DNA from: a bacterium
GTDB taxonomy: Bacteria; Bacillota; Bacilli; Lactobacillales; Streptococcaceae
Length of the DNA: 41,099 nt
Reading direction: 5' to 3'
Assembly (NCBI GenBank): GCA_905221035.1
Contig: CAJNBP010000013.1
Location: 1 to 41,099 of the forward strand
In this document: piece after piece, positions 15,104 through 22,253 of the stretch
Position numbering within the stretch: the stretch's first letter is position 1
Layout of the letters: every line of letters starts with the position of its first letter
Position numbers and translations under genes: made by a program
The notes under the pieces: generated by a model
Database searches by the model: none
What the model was told of the DNA's origin: nothing
What the model saw: the letters and a program-made list of their open reading frames with translations, nothing else

Positions 15104-18100
15104 CTACTTCCTATCTACATTTTTCTTTACTTTTTTAGCATGCACTTGCAATTCTGTTAAGGCTAGGGGACTGTTCAAGTCTTCAAATCGAAGACGAAGG
15201 GCATAAGTTTTCACCTTGTCAAATTCAAAACGAAGCTCTTCATCCTTGTCACTTGACACTTTTCGGATGCCTGATACAGGGCGCCAATTCTCCTCTTGCT
15301 TGAGCAGAGAATCCTTGTCCAAATGGTTGGGAGTCCGAGGCAAGGCAGGTTCATTCCCTACATAATAATCAATAAAGGTCGGCTCCACCGCCACGTAATC
15401 TTGATTTTCAACATAATACAAGGTCAGGTTATCCACAAATCGCGGTTTTAAAATCCCTGCATCTCCAAAAAGAATACCCACGCTGGCTTGCTCTGACTTG
15501 GTAATCCAAGTATTGGCTGTCGATTTCTTCCGAGCAATAACCTTGTCATTGAGGTAAGCTGCTGGGTGATTAGGCTCTGAATGAGAAGTAAAGACCAGAG
15601 GCAAATTGGACCCTGTCCACTGATTGGAAATAACCTCCCCATCTACACTAGCATCTGTCACATGAATGGTAACTTTTGCTGGCAACTCACAGCCCGCTAC
15701 CTGCCCTGTGAGAACATATTCTCCTACCTGAGCATAGATTTGAGGATCGAGTTCATCCCAAGTCACCTTGGCCGTATCTCGTCTGCCATCTGATAAGACT
15801 AGCTTGACTCGCTCTGGTAAGTGTGGGGATTCCTTGACAAGCGTCCAAACCTTTTCAGGTTCAATAGCGCAAATCCCTTGGACACAAACCTGAGCAGAAA
15901 CCTTTAAATCCAACCCTTCTAGCTGGCCAGATACCGTAAATTCATGAAATTTTTCCAAAGCTTCTTTAGGAATTTCCTCCCAGACAACCTTGACTCGTTT
16001 TACACCGCCCGACTCATAGTCCACCAAGACCGAGGACGGAAACTGTGGATAAGTCCCCTTAGCTGTATACAAGCGAAGTGGTCGTACAGAAACTGCTCGG
16101 CCTAGCGAAGTATTTTCTGCGACCTGCAAATGAGTTTGATAGGCCTTCCCTTGATAAAAGGCGCGAATATCTAAGTCCCCTGCAGACAAGCAATGAAGCA
16201 CCCCCTGCTTGATAATGGCATGGGCACTGCCACTCGTCTCCCAAATCACTTCACTATTCCCCACCTTGTTCACAGGGTTATCCACAGTTTGTGGATAAAG
16301 TCCAATAGCTGGGGAATCTCCTTCTTGTAAACCTACCCGCTTGTCCACTCGAATCTCAAACAAGCGCTTATTTTTCACTGGCTGGTAAGGCAAAGCTTCT
16401 CCCACTAGAAAATCAAAACTTGCTGGCTCTAGCCCTCTAGCACTGGCTTTTACTCTCACTCGACCTGCCTGATCCAAGCTCTGAACTAAAAGCACACCCC
16501 TACCATGAAAGACTTTCCTCTTAAACCGACCATTCTTCTGAGCCTGGTAACGTTCACGACTGGCCTGTCTGCCGTTATCCACACCCACAATGCGAGCAGG
16601 GCCTTCAATTTCAAAATGAAGCTGATTGGAAGCAGTCGGCACCCAATTTCCATCCTTGTCCAATACATCAAAATAGAGATAAAGAAGGTCTTGCCCATCT
16701 GGATCCAGTTGTGTTTTCTCGGCATGTAGCTCGATTTGGGCTGGTTTACCTGCAGTCACCACCCTATCTTCTGCCACAAGCTGCCCTTGACGGTCATAGA
16801 CCACAGCAGACAATTCTCCTGGTTGATAAGGCAAACGCCATTCGAGATAGAGTTGGTCAGAACTTGCTCCCTCTTGGTATTTTCTGCCATCTGAAGTCCA
16901 TTTTTCCTGAAAAGTCTTCCTACCTTGAGATTTTCCATTGAGAAATAGCTCTACAGAACGGGCATTTGAATACACTCTAACAGGGATATCCCCATACTTA
17001 TCCACAACTTGTTGATAACTCTTGTGGATTTCCCAATTCCAGTGGGGCAGTATATGAACCATGGGATGCTGATCTAGCTCCAACCACTGACTTTGATAGA
17101 GATAATAATCATTTTTAGGAATCCCTGCCGTGTCCACAAGCCCAAAATAGGAACTCTTGACAGGCGTGTCATTTTGATTGTGCCAAGGAGTCGGCTCACC
17201 GATATAGTCCACTCCTGTCCAGATAAACTGACCTGCATAGTCTAGCCGATTTCGATCTGCTATCCAAGCAGCCGTCGCCGTCTTCCCCCAAGGAACCCGA
17301 TCATTGCCATAGTCCGACTGTTCAAAATTCCGCACGCGGCGATTATCCCCAACCCATTCCTTATCTGGGCGAAAATAGCTGTCACGCGTCCTTGTAGCTG
17401 ATGAAGTTTCAGACCCGTAAAGTCGCCACTTGGGATGTCTTTTGCGAATCGCGTCAATATTATCTTCCGAGTAATTTAAGCCCACCACATCCAGCAAATC
17501 AGCAATCTTTTCATGACCTCCAGACCCATCTCCGAAGCGGAATTGGTCCATTCCCATAGTCACAAAACGGCTATCATCAACCTCCTTAACCCTTTCTAGC
17601 AAGCGTTTGATCGTCTTCAATGAATGAGCATCGCCATTTGCTTCGCTGACTTCGTTTCCCAAGGACCACATAAAAATCGCTGGATTGTTCTTGCCACGCT
17701 CAATCATGATGCGCAAATCATAATCTGACCAGAAATCGCCTGCTTTCGCTTCTGGATGAGTCGCTTCTTCCTCAAAAAAGCGACCATAGTCATATTCTTT
17801 CTTGCCTCCATACCAGGTATCAAAGGCTTCTTCTTGGATGAGTAGGCCCATTTTGGCAGCTAGATCCAGCAAGATACTACTAGCTGGATTATGGGTGACT
17901 CGAATCGCATTGACGCCCATTTCCTTCATCTGGCGCAAGCGTCTTTTGGCAGCTGACCTATTTTCCACAGCTCCCAGCGCTCCATAGTCATGGTGGAGAC
18001 AGACTCCATGAATCTTCAACCAGCGATCATTTAGAAAAAAGCCCTTATCCGCTTGCCAATCCATATAGCGGTAACCAAAGATCTCCTCTTCTTCATTAGC

Positions 18101-18892
18101 CAAAATGCCATTTTTGTAAAGACGAGTCTTCAATTGGTAAAGGTGAGGATGGTCAATATCCCAAAGCAAAGGTTGGAAAATTGATATTGCTTGTTGGAAA
18201 GAATATTTGTCTCCAGACTCAATTACTAGAGAGTCTGTCGCCTGCCAGTCTGAAACCTGTTGTCCATCACGCCAGATACTCTGTTCCAAATACACCGACA
18301 CAGACTGAGGCCCATCATTTGAAACCTTGCTTTTAAGCTGGGTTTCCACCCAAGATTGCCTTTGTTCCTTAAGCTTGGGACTTGCTATCGTAATCCCATA
18401 CAAATCTAGATGAACTGCATCTGTAATCAACAATTTCACTTCTCGATAAATACCGCTACCCGAATACCAACGACTGCTAGGTTGCTGATTTTCCACAAAA
18501 ACCGCAAGCTGGTTGGCCGTCCCATCGTTTCTTAGATAAGGCGTGATATCATAAGAAAAAGGTGTATAGCCATTGGGATAATAGCCCAGCACTTGCCCGT
18601 TGATATAGACTTGAGCATTCATATAAACCCCATCAAAGAGCAAACGCACCGAAACAAGACTGGCATCTTCTTCCAAGTAGAACTGCGTCCGGTACCAAGC
18701 CTGACCCCCATTTAACTGACCACCCTCATTTTGCGCTGGCGAATAATGGTCAAAATCATTGTAAATACTCCAGTCATGTGGTACTTGAATGGCCTGCCAA
18801 TTTTCCCTCTGAAAATCCGGCGCCAAGGCCTCTTCTTTCCCCACATCCTGGCTAAAAAACCAGTGATTTCGTAAAACTTCTTCTCTTCTCAT
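15104..18892 (-). CDS. GH2 beta-galactosidase with C-terminal Ig-like and carbohydrate-binding-like domains, no signal peptide
   Basis: The gene encodes 1,262 residues and starts at the ATG at 18892 with GAGGA 8 nt upstream. GH2 order is clear: sugar-binding jelly-roll (about 1-160, with WYRTQF and SRWYSGSGIYR), Ig domain, TIM barrel with HGVCLHHDYGALG (295-307), acid/base Glu414 in WSLGNE and predicted nucleophile Glu495 in LYGSETSSATR. Behind it come the GH2 C-terminal beta domains (AGKPAQIELHA, GVDNGRQASRERY), two or three bacterial Ig-like (Big_4-type) domains and a final galactose-binding-like sandwich (about 1080-1250). As I recall BgaA, the S. pneumoniae surface beta-galactosidase, the catalytic half is closely similar, but this protein lacks its YSIRK signal and LPXTG anchor. 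It therefore looks cytoplasmic or non-classically exported. It heads the operon with the GH29 fucosidase. Confidence 0.88.
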   Translation of the reverse strand: MRREEVLRNHWFFSQDVGKEEALAPDFQRENWQAIQVPHDWSIYNDFDHYSPAQNEGGQLNGGQAWYRTQFYLEEDASLVSVRLLFDGVYMNAQVYINGQVLGYYPNGYTPFSYDITPYLRNDGTANQLAVFVENQQPSSRWYSGSGIYREVKLLITDAVHLDLYGITIASPKLKEQRQSWVETQLKSKVSNDGPQSVSVYLEQSIWRDGQQVSDWQATDSLVIESGDKYSFQQAISIFQPLLWDIDHPHLYQLKTRLYKNGILANEEEEIFGYRYMDWQADKGFFLNDRWLKIHGVCLHHDYGALGAVENRSAAKRRLRQMKEMGVNAIRVTHNPASSILLDLAAKMGLLIQEEAFDTWYGGKKEYDYGRFFEEEATHPEAKAGDFWSDYDLRIMIERGKNNPAIFMWSLGNEVSEANGDAHSLKTIKRLLERVKEVDDSRFVTMGMDQFRFGDGSGGHEKIADLLDVVGLNYSEDNIDAIRKRHPKWRLYGSETSSATRTRDSYFRPDKEWVGDNRRVRNFEQSDYGNDRVPWGKTATAAWIADRNRLDYAGQFIWTGVDYIGEPTPWHNQNDTPVKSSYFGLVDTAGIPKNDYYLYQSQWLELDQHPMVHILPHWNWEIHKSYQQVVDKYGDIPVRVYSNARSVELFLNGKSQGRKTFQEKWTSDGRKYQEGASSDQLYLEWRLPYQPGELSAVVYDRQGQLVAEDRVVTAGKPAQIELHAEKTQLDPDGQDLLYLYFDVLDKDGNWVPTASNQLHFEIEGPARIVGVDNGRQASRERYQAQKNGRFKRKVFHGRGVLLVQSLDQAGRVRVKASARGLEPASFDFLVGEALPYQPVKNKRLFEIRVDKRVGLQEGDSPAIGLYPQTVDNPVNKVGNSEVIWETSGSAHAIIKQGVLHCLSAGDLDIRAFYQGKAYQTHLQVAENTSLGRAVSVRPLRLYTAKGTYPQFPSSVLVDYESGGVKRVKVVWEEIPKEALEKFHEFTVSGQLEGLDLKVSAQVCVQGICAIEPEKVWTLVKESPHLPERVKLVLSDGRRDTAKVTWDELDPQIYAQVGEYVLTGQVAGCELPAKVTIHVTDASVDGEVISNQWTGSNLPLVFTSHSEPNHPAAYLNDKVIARKKSTANTWITKSEQASVGILFGDAGILKPRFVDNLTLYYVENQDYVAVEPTFIDYYVGNEPALPRTPNHLDKDSLLKQEENWRPVSGIRKVSSDKDEELRFEFDKVKTYALRLRFEDLNSPLALTELQVHAKKVKKNVDRK
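15429..17006. other. Cluster of six perfect DnaA-box 9-mers inside the GH2 gene
   Basis: The 9-mer TTATCCACA occurs on the plus strand at 15429, 16278, 16575 and 16998. Its complement TGTGGATAA occurs at 16044 and 16290. The pair at 16278-16298 forms an inverted repeat with a 3-bp centre. The boxes encode different peptides (Val-Asp-Asn/Lys in some, Tyr-Pro-Gln in others), so a repeated protein motif does not fully explain them. They may be DnaA-titrating or regulatory sites, or chance and codon use. Confidence 0.4.
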
Positions 18893-18927
18893 ACAAGCAT
18901 TCCTCGTTAAACAAGTCTATTGACTTG

Positions 18928-18956
18928 ACTATAGCACAAAACAAAAGCGCTTTCAA
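18928..18956 (-). promoter_or_regulatory. GH2-GH29 operon promoter overlapped by a cre site
   Basis: On the minus strand, -35 TTGAAA (18951-18956) and -10 TATAGT (18928-18933) are separated by 17 bp. The near-palindrome TGAAAGCGCTTTTG (18942-18955) covers the -35 and spacer and fits the CcpA cre consensus. Carbon catabolite repression of the operon is therefore expected. Confidence 0.75.
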
Positions 18957-19042
18957 CACTTCCTCCGTCACTCCCTAAATACTCAGAAAAGATTCTATAA
19001 TTTGTGGAGGAAGATTTAGTCCCCAAACCTACAAAAGCAATG

Positions 19043-19067
19043 CAAAAAGAGCCTGTTGCCAAGCTCT
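19043..19067 (-). terminator. Terminator after the SPFH gene
   Basis: The minus strand carries AGAGC-(10 nt)-GCTCT (19048-19067) followed by TTTTTGC. It lies 9 bp past the stop codon of the SPFH gene. The stem is short, but the T-run is clear. Confidence 0.6.
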
Positions 19068-19075
19068 TTAGTCTA

Positions 19076-19975
19076 TTATTTCTTCTCAGCACGAAGGGCT
19101 GACAAGATTTGTGTACGGATATCATCCACACCATTTGGTGTATTTGGTAAAAAGATGGTTTGATTTCCTTTAGAGGCAAAGGTATTCAAGGTGTCCAAAT
19201 ACTGGTTGGTCAAGAGGATGGACATGATTTGTTCTTCTGTCATGCCAACATTGGCTTCCTTGAGTTCAGTGATAGACTCTGCCAATCCATCCACAATCGC
19301 CTTACGTTGTTGGGCAATCCCCACACCATGAAGGCGGTCTTTTTCTGCTTCGGCTTCTGCTGCAGTGACAATTTTAATCTTATCGGCTTCTGCCAATTCT
19401 TGCGCTGCGACCCGTTTGCGTTGCGCCGCATTGATTTCATTCATGGATTGCTTAACTTCTGCATCTGGTTCGACCTTGGTAATCAAGGTTTTCACGATAA
19501 TGTAGCCGTAAGTTGTCATTTCTTCCGCCACTTGGTGCTGGACTTCAAGGGCAATCTCATCTTTTTTCTCAAACAATTCATCCAAGGTTAATTTTGGAAC
19601 AGAAGAGCGAAGGGCGTCTTCAATATAAGATTTAATCTGAGATTCTGGACGCATGAGTTTATAGTAGGCATCTGTCACGCTCTGCTCATTAACACGGTAC
19701 TGAGTCGCTACATTCATCATAACAAAAACATTATCCTTGGTCTTAGTCTCAACCACAATATCGCTTTGCAATAAGCGCAACTGAATCCGCGCTGCAATCG
19801 AGTCAATCCCAAAAGGCAATCGAATATGAATACCGCTATTGGCAACCTTTTGGTATTTCCCAAAGCGTTCAATAATCGCCACCGACTGCTGACGAACCAC
19901 ATAAACTGTACTCAGTGTGACTATCACCAATAGGAGCACACAAACCACCACAAAAATCATCAAAAATGTTGCCAT
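19076..19975 (-). CDS. SPFH/band-7 domain (stomatin/prohibitin-like) membrane protein
   Basis: I choose the ATG at 19975 (299 residues) because GGAGGT lies 7 nt upstream. An upstream in-frame ATG at 20017 lacks an SD site and falls close to the predicted transcription start. An N-terminal membrane helix (residues 2-27) is followed by the SPFH fold: QQSVAIIERFGKYQKV, GIHIRLPFGIDSIAARI, an acidic/alanine-rich coiled helix (AEADKIKIVTAAEAEAEKDR) and a conserved C-terminal LANQYLDTL-like segment (here LTNQYLDTLNTFA). Family members oligomerise on membrane microdomains and act as scaffolds. The specific job here is unknown. The gene has its own promoter and terminator, so it is monocistronic. Confidence 0.88.
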   Translation of the reverse strand: MATFLMIFVVVCVLLLVIVTLSTVYVVRQQSVAIIERFGKYQKVANSGIHIRLPFGIDSIAARIQLRLLQSDIVVETKTKDNVFVMMNVATQYRVNEQSVTDAYYKLMRPESQIKSYIEDALRSSVPKLTLDELFEKKDEIALEVQHQVAEEMTTYGYIIVKTLITKVEPDAEVKQSMNEINAAQRKRVAAQELAEADKIKIVTAAEAEAEKDRLHGVGIAQQRKAIVDGLAESITELKEANVGMTEEQIMSILLTNQYLDTLNTFASKGNQTIFLPNTPNGVDDIRTQILSALRAEKK

Positions 19976-20005
19976 TATCGTGACCTCCATCATTATTTTT
20001 CCTGT

Positions 20006-20034
20006 ATTATAGCACATTTAAAGAAGGCTGTGCA
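20006..20034 (-). promoter_or_regulatory. Promoter of the SPFH gene
   Basis: The minus strand has an extended -10 TGCTATAAT (-10 at 20006-20011) and a -35-like TGCACA (20029-20034) at 17 bp spacing. The predicted start is near 19999, about 24 nt before the chosen start codon. Confidence 0.6.
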
Positions 20035-20105
20035 GTTTTTACTGCGATTTTTCCTGAAATGTCAATAATTAGAGGTGAATTGTCACATTGTCGTCTAATC
20101 TCTGC

Positions 20106-21257
20106 CTAAAACAACTCTTTATAAAACTCAATCGTTTCTTCTAAAGTTGGCATAAATGGATTTCCTGGTGCGCAGGCATCAATCAAGGCATTCTTAGAAA
20201 GGTATTCAAAGTCAAAGTCTTTTTCTTCAATACCAAGCTCAGTCAGTTTCTTAGGAATACCTACTGTTTCAGACAGTTTCTCAATTTCAGCAATTGCATA
20301 ATCAGCACACTCTTCATCTGATTTACCTTCCACATGAAGTCCCAAGGCCTTGGCAACATTGCGGAAAGCTTTCGGAACACGTTTAGCATTTTCACGTTCG
20401 ATAACTGGTAGCAACATGGCACAGCAAACACCGTGTGGCAAATTATATACTGCGCCAAGTTGGTGAGCCATTGAGTGAACATAACCAAGACCTGCATTAT
20501 TAAAGCTCATACCACCAAGGAAGATGGCATTGACCATGCCTTCACGCGCTTCAATGTCATGTCCGTTTGCCACTGCACGAGGAAGGTATTCCTTGATAAG
20601 CTCAATTGCTCCAATAGATAGCTTCTTGGTCACATCATAAGCACCAGGTGTCACCAAAGCTTCAACTGCGTGAGTCAGAGCATCCATACCTGTCGCTGCA
20701 GTCAAGCCTTTAGGCTTAGAGAGCATCAATTCAGGATCATTAACAGAAATCAAGGCAAGGCTATTCTTGTCAACCATTACCATCTTAACCTTGCGTTCTT
20801 CGTCCGTAATCACATAGTTAATAGTGATTTCTGCAGAAGTTCCTGCCGTTGTATTGATAGCAACAACTGGCAAGCCTTTTTTAGCAGATTTATGAAGTCC
20901 TTCATAATCCTGTGGTTTTCCACCATTTGTAGCCATGATAGAGATACAACTAGCTGCATCCTGTGGAGATCCACCACCAAGACTGATAATAAAGTCACAT
21001 CCATGCTCTTCCAAAGCAGCAACCCCATCTGTGACATTCTTACAAGTAGGGTTTGGCTCTACATCGCTAAAGATGACATATTCGATTCCTTCTGTATCTA
21101 GCGGTTTTAAAACCTTAGGCAAAATGTCACTGCCTTCGATGTACTTATCTGTCACCAAAAGTGCCTTTTTATAGCCAAGTTCCTTGATATAAGGACCTAC
21201 TTCATTTACAACACCTTTACCAATAAGGTTAACTGCCGGAACGTAAAATGTCGCCAT
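20106..21257 (-). CDS. fucO: Iron-dependent alcohol dehydrogenase, FucO-like (lactaldehyde reductase)
   Basis: The gene encodes 383 residues, the usual length for group III Fe-dependent dehydrogenases, and has AGGAGG 9 nt before the ATG. Motifs include the NAD-binding GGGSPQD (94-100), the metal ligands Asp192 and His196 in GMDALTH, His261 in YVHSMAHQLG and His275 in NLPHG. FucO reduces L-lactaldehyde, the product of fucose or rhamnose breakdown, to propanediol. The name rests on overall similarity to FucO and on my memory that pneumococci carry such a gene next to the fucose operon. No fucose isomerase, kinase or aldolase gene is in this window, so the true substrate could be another alcohol or aldehyde. 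It is monocistronic as far as the sequence shows. Confidence 0.78.
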   Translation of the reverse strand: MATFYVPAVNLIGKGVVNEVGPYIKELGYKKALLVTDKYIEGSDILPKVLKPLDTEGIEYVIFSDVEPNPTCKNVTDGVAALEEHGCDFIISLGGGSPQDAASCISIMATNGGKPQDYEGLHKSAKKGLPVVAINTTAGTSAEITINYVITDEERKVKMVMVDKNSLALISVNDPELMLSKPKGLTAATGMDALTHAVEALVTPGAYDVTKKLSIGAIELIKEYLPRAVANGHDIEAREGMVNAIFLGGMSFNNAGLGYVHSMAHQLGAVYNLPHGVCCAMLLPVIERENAKRVPKAFRNVAKALGLHVEGKSDEECADYAIAEIEKLSETVGIPKKLTELGIEEKDFDFEYLSKNALIDACAPGNPFMPTLEETIEFYKELF

Positions 21258-21298
21258 ATAATTTTCCTCCTGCGCCTCCGCGCTATTTACTTAACATC

Positions 21299-21327
21299 AT
21301 TATATTACTTTTTGTATTCGTTTTCAA
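21299..21327 (-). promoter_or_regulatory. Promoter of the fucO-like gene with a cre-like site
   Basis: Minus strand -35 TTGAAA (21322-21327) and -10 TATAAT (21299-21304) have a 17-bp spacer. TGAAAACGAATACA (21313-21326) overlaps the -35 and partly fits the cre consensus, so CcpA control is plausible but less certain than at the GH2 promoter. Confidence 0.65.
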
Positions 21328-21376
21328 TCATTTGTGAAATGTTTAACAAATGTTTTTTTAAAGGAGTGAAATTTGA

Positions 21377-21475
21377 TTATTCTTTATGAGATTCTTTTCC
21401 ATCAACAAACAAAGCAATTAGAACAGATTTTAAAATCATAGCATACGAGAGCTTGCGAGAACCACCTGATTTCAC
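21377..21475 (-). CDS. Putative 32-codon small ORF of unknown function
   Basis: A minus-strand frame from a GTG at 21475 to a TAA at 21377-21379 encodes a 32-residue peptide with a basic N-terminus, a hydrophobic middle (YAMILKSVLIALFV) and a charged end (DGKESHKE). The GAGGAGGTG sequence here overlaps the proposed start. A second reading uses it as the SD site for a GTG at 21465, giving only nine residues (VVLASSRML). The true start is therefore unclear. It runs divergently from the Fst-like ORF at 21511. I do not recognise it, though small hydrophobic peptides next to toxin genes are often toxins themselves. Confidence 0.3.
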   Translation of the reverse strand: MKSGGSRKLSYAMILKSVLIALFVDGKESHKE

Positions 21476-21510
21476 CTCCTCAATTTAATTAAAAAAAGGA
21501 AGTGTTACAT

Positions 21511-21606
21511 ATGCTAGAAACTTTACTCACAGTTTTTCTAGCTCCGTTGCTTATCAGTGTACTATCTAAGCTTTTCAAGCTGTGGTTCAATACACAGAAC
21601 AAGTAA
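21511..21606 (+). CDS. Fst/Ldr-like small membrane toxin (orphan copy)
   Basis: The gene encodes 31 residues, with AAGGAAG 7 nt before the ATG. The sequence MLETLLTVFLAPLL continues to SKLFKLWFNTQNK, giving one hydrophobic helix with a conserved-position Pro, then an LF--W segment and a charged tail. That is the pattern of Fst-family type I toxins. These insert in the membrane and damage it when translated without the antisense RNA. Unlike the two downstream cassettes, I cannot find a matching antisense promoter or start-codon direct repeat, so its partner RNA is unknown. It was too short for ordinary ORF calling. Confidence 0.55.
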   Translation: MLETLLTVFLAPLLISVLSKLFKLWFNTQNK

Positions 21607-21628
21607 CGGTTAACCTTTTAATAGGATA

Positions 21629-21660
21629 GAAAAAAATCATTGGATGCACTGGTATCCAAT
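21629..21660 (-). terminator. Minus-strand terminator hairpin
   Basis: A 7-bp stem (ATTGGAT at 21639-21645 pairing with ATCCAAT at 21654-21660) is followed on the minus strand by GATTTTTTT (21629-21638). It would stop any minus-strand transcript coming through the toxin cassettes, such as read-through from adcA or from the antisense RNAs. Confidence 0.55.
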
Positions 21661-21680
21661 ATTTCAAGAATTAAGCAATG

Positions 21681-21709
21681 TTGATGATCTAAATTTGATG
21701 TGGTATAAT
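21681..21709 (+). promoter_or_regulatory. Promoter of Fst-like toxin cassette 1
   Basis: -35 TTGATG (21681-21686), 17-bp spacer, extended -10 TGGTATAAT (-10 at 21704-21709). The predicted start is near 21716, giving a ~52-nt leader with a CGGTTACCG palindrome (21721-21729) before the GAGGAGGTG SD site. Confidence 0.75.
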
Positions 21710-21767
21710 ATTTTTGTCATCGGTTACCGATTACGTTCCTATGGGTTCGTGAGAGGAGGTGAAACTA

Positions 21768-21866
21768 ATGAGCCTTATCATAGAGCTCGCTCTTACTATT
21801 ATAGCGGATGTCATAGCTGGAATTATCTTGTATTTCGTCTGCAAATGGCTAGATAGTAAGGAGTAG
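21768..21866 (+). CDS. Fst-like type I toxin, cassette 1
   Basis: The gene encodes 32 residues, MSLIIELALTIIADVIAGII then LYFVCKWLDSKE, with a strong SD (GAGGAGGTG) 6 nt before the ATG. One membrane helix ends in CKWLD and a charged tail, as in streptococcal Fst-family toxins. A predicted mRNA of about 235 nt would run from 21716 to the hairpin at 21917-21950. An antisense RNA is predicted to start at about 21975 and converge on the same hairpin. The start-codon region CTAATGAGCCTTATCA (21765-21780) is repeated with one mismatch at 21957-21972 inside the antisense region. The antisense RNA could therefore pair with the start codon and block translation, as in the par locus of pAD1. The toxin role is inferred. 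Confidence 0.68.
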   Translation: MSLIIELALTIIADVIAGIILYFVCKWLDSKE

Positions 21867-21910
21867 ACCGAGTGACTAGCCTATCAACACCCGTTAAATC
21901 GCTAAGATAC

Positions 21911-21975
21911 GTCAAAAAAGCCCTTAACTATGGCAGTAGTTAGGGGCTTTGGTGTTCTAATGAACCTTATCAATT
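21911..21975 (-). ncRNA. Predicted antisense antitoxin RNA, cassette 1 (~65 nt)
   Basis: A minus-strand promoter, -35 TTGAAA (22005-22010) and extended -10 TGCTAGAAT (-10 at 21982-21987) at 17 bp, would start an RNA near 21975. It would end at the hairpin and T-run at 21911-21950, giving about 65 nt. The RNA contains the complement of the toxin start region through the direct repeat at 21957-21972. Size and layout resemble RNA II of the pAD1 par system, from memory. It has not been seen experimentally here. Confidence 0.58.
21917..21950. terminator. Shared bidirectional terminator, cassette 1
   Basis: A 14-bp stem with one wobble pair (21917-21930 with 21937-21950) and a 6-nt loop. On the minus strand it is followed by TTTTTT, a strong terminator for the antisense RNA. 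On the plus strand the T-run is only three bases long. Confidence 0.75.
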
Positions 21976-21981
21976 AACTAC

Positions 21982-22010
21982 ATTCTAGCATATAATCCCC
22001 TATATTTCAA
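21982..22010 (-). promoter_or_regulatory. Antisense RNA promoter, cassette 1
   Basis: TTGAAA (22005-22010), 17 bp, TAGAAT (21982-21987) with a TG extension, on the minus strand. It lies immediately before the sense promoter of cassette 2, so the two cassettes are packed back to back. Confidence 0.7.
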
Positions 22011-22023
22011 GAATTAAGCAATG

Positions 22024-22052
22024 TTGATGATCTAAATTTAATGTGTTATACT
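22024..22052 (+). promoter_or_regulatory. Promoter of Fst-like toxin cassette 2
   Basis: -35 TTGATG (22024-22029), 17-bp spacer, -10 TATACT (22047-22052). The -10 and its extension differ from cassette 1, so its strength may be lower. Confidence 0.7.
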
Positions 22053-22110
22053 ATTTTTGTCATCGGTTACCGATTACGTTCCTTACGGTTCGTGAGAGGA
22101 GGTGAAACTA

Positions 22111-22209
22111 ATGAACCTTGCCCCAGAGCTCGTTCTTACTATTGTAGCGGACGTCATAGCAGGAATTATCTTGTATTTCGTCTGCAAATGGCTAGATGGT
22201 AAGAAGTAG
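22111..22209 (+). CDS. Fst-like type I toxin, cassette 2
   Basis: The gene encodes 32 residues, MNLAPELVLTIVADVIAGII then LYFVCKWLDGKK, with the same GAGGAGGTG SD and spacing as cassette 1. The two products differ mainly at residues 2-8 and at the last three positions, so both reading frames have been kept under selection or the copy is recent. The start-region repeat CTAATGAACCTT (22108-22119) recurs at 22300-22311 within the antisense region, here identical over 12 bases. Because each antisense repeat fits its own start site best, the two cassettes may be partly insulated from one another. The toxin role is inferred from size, hydrophobicity and RNA layout. Confidence 0.68.
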   Translation: MNLAPELVLTIVADVIAGIILYFVCKWLDGKK

Positions 22210-22253
22210 ATCGAATGACTAGCCTGTAAACACCCGTTAAATCGCTAAGATAC

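Noticed and set aside
19160..19591. 143-codon plus-strand ORF opposite the SPFH gene
   Set aside because: It is the shadow of a well-supported gene, with no SD site and no recognisable family.
20670..21101. Plus-strand ORF opposite the fucO-like gene
   Set aside because: It is a shadow frame of a conserved dehydrogenase gene without an SD.
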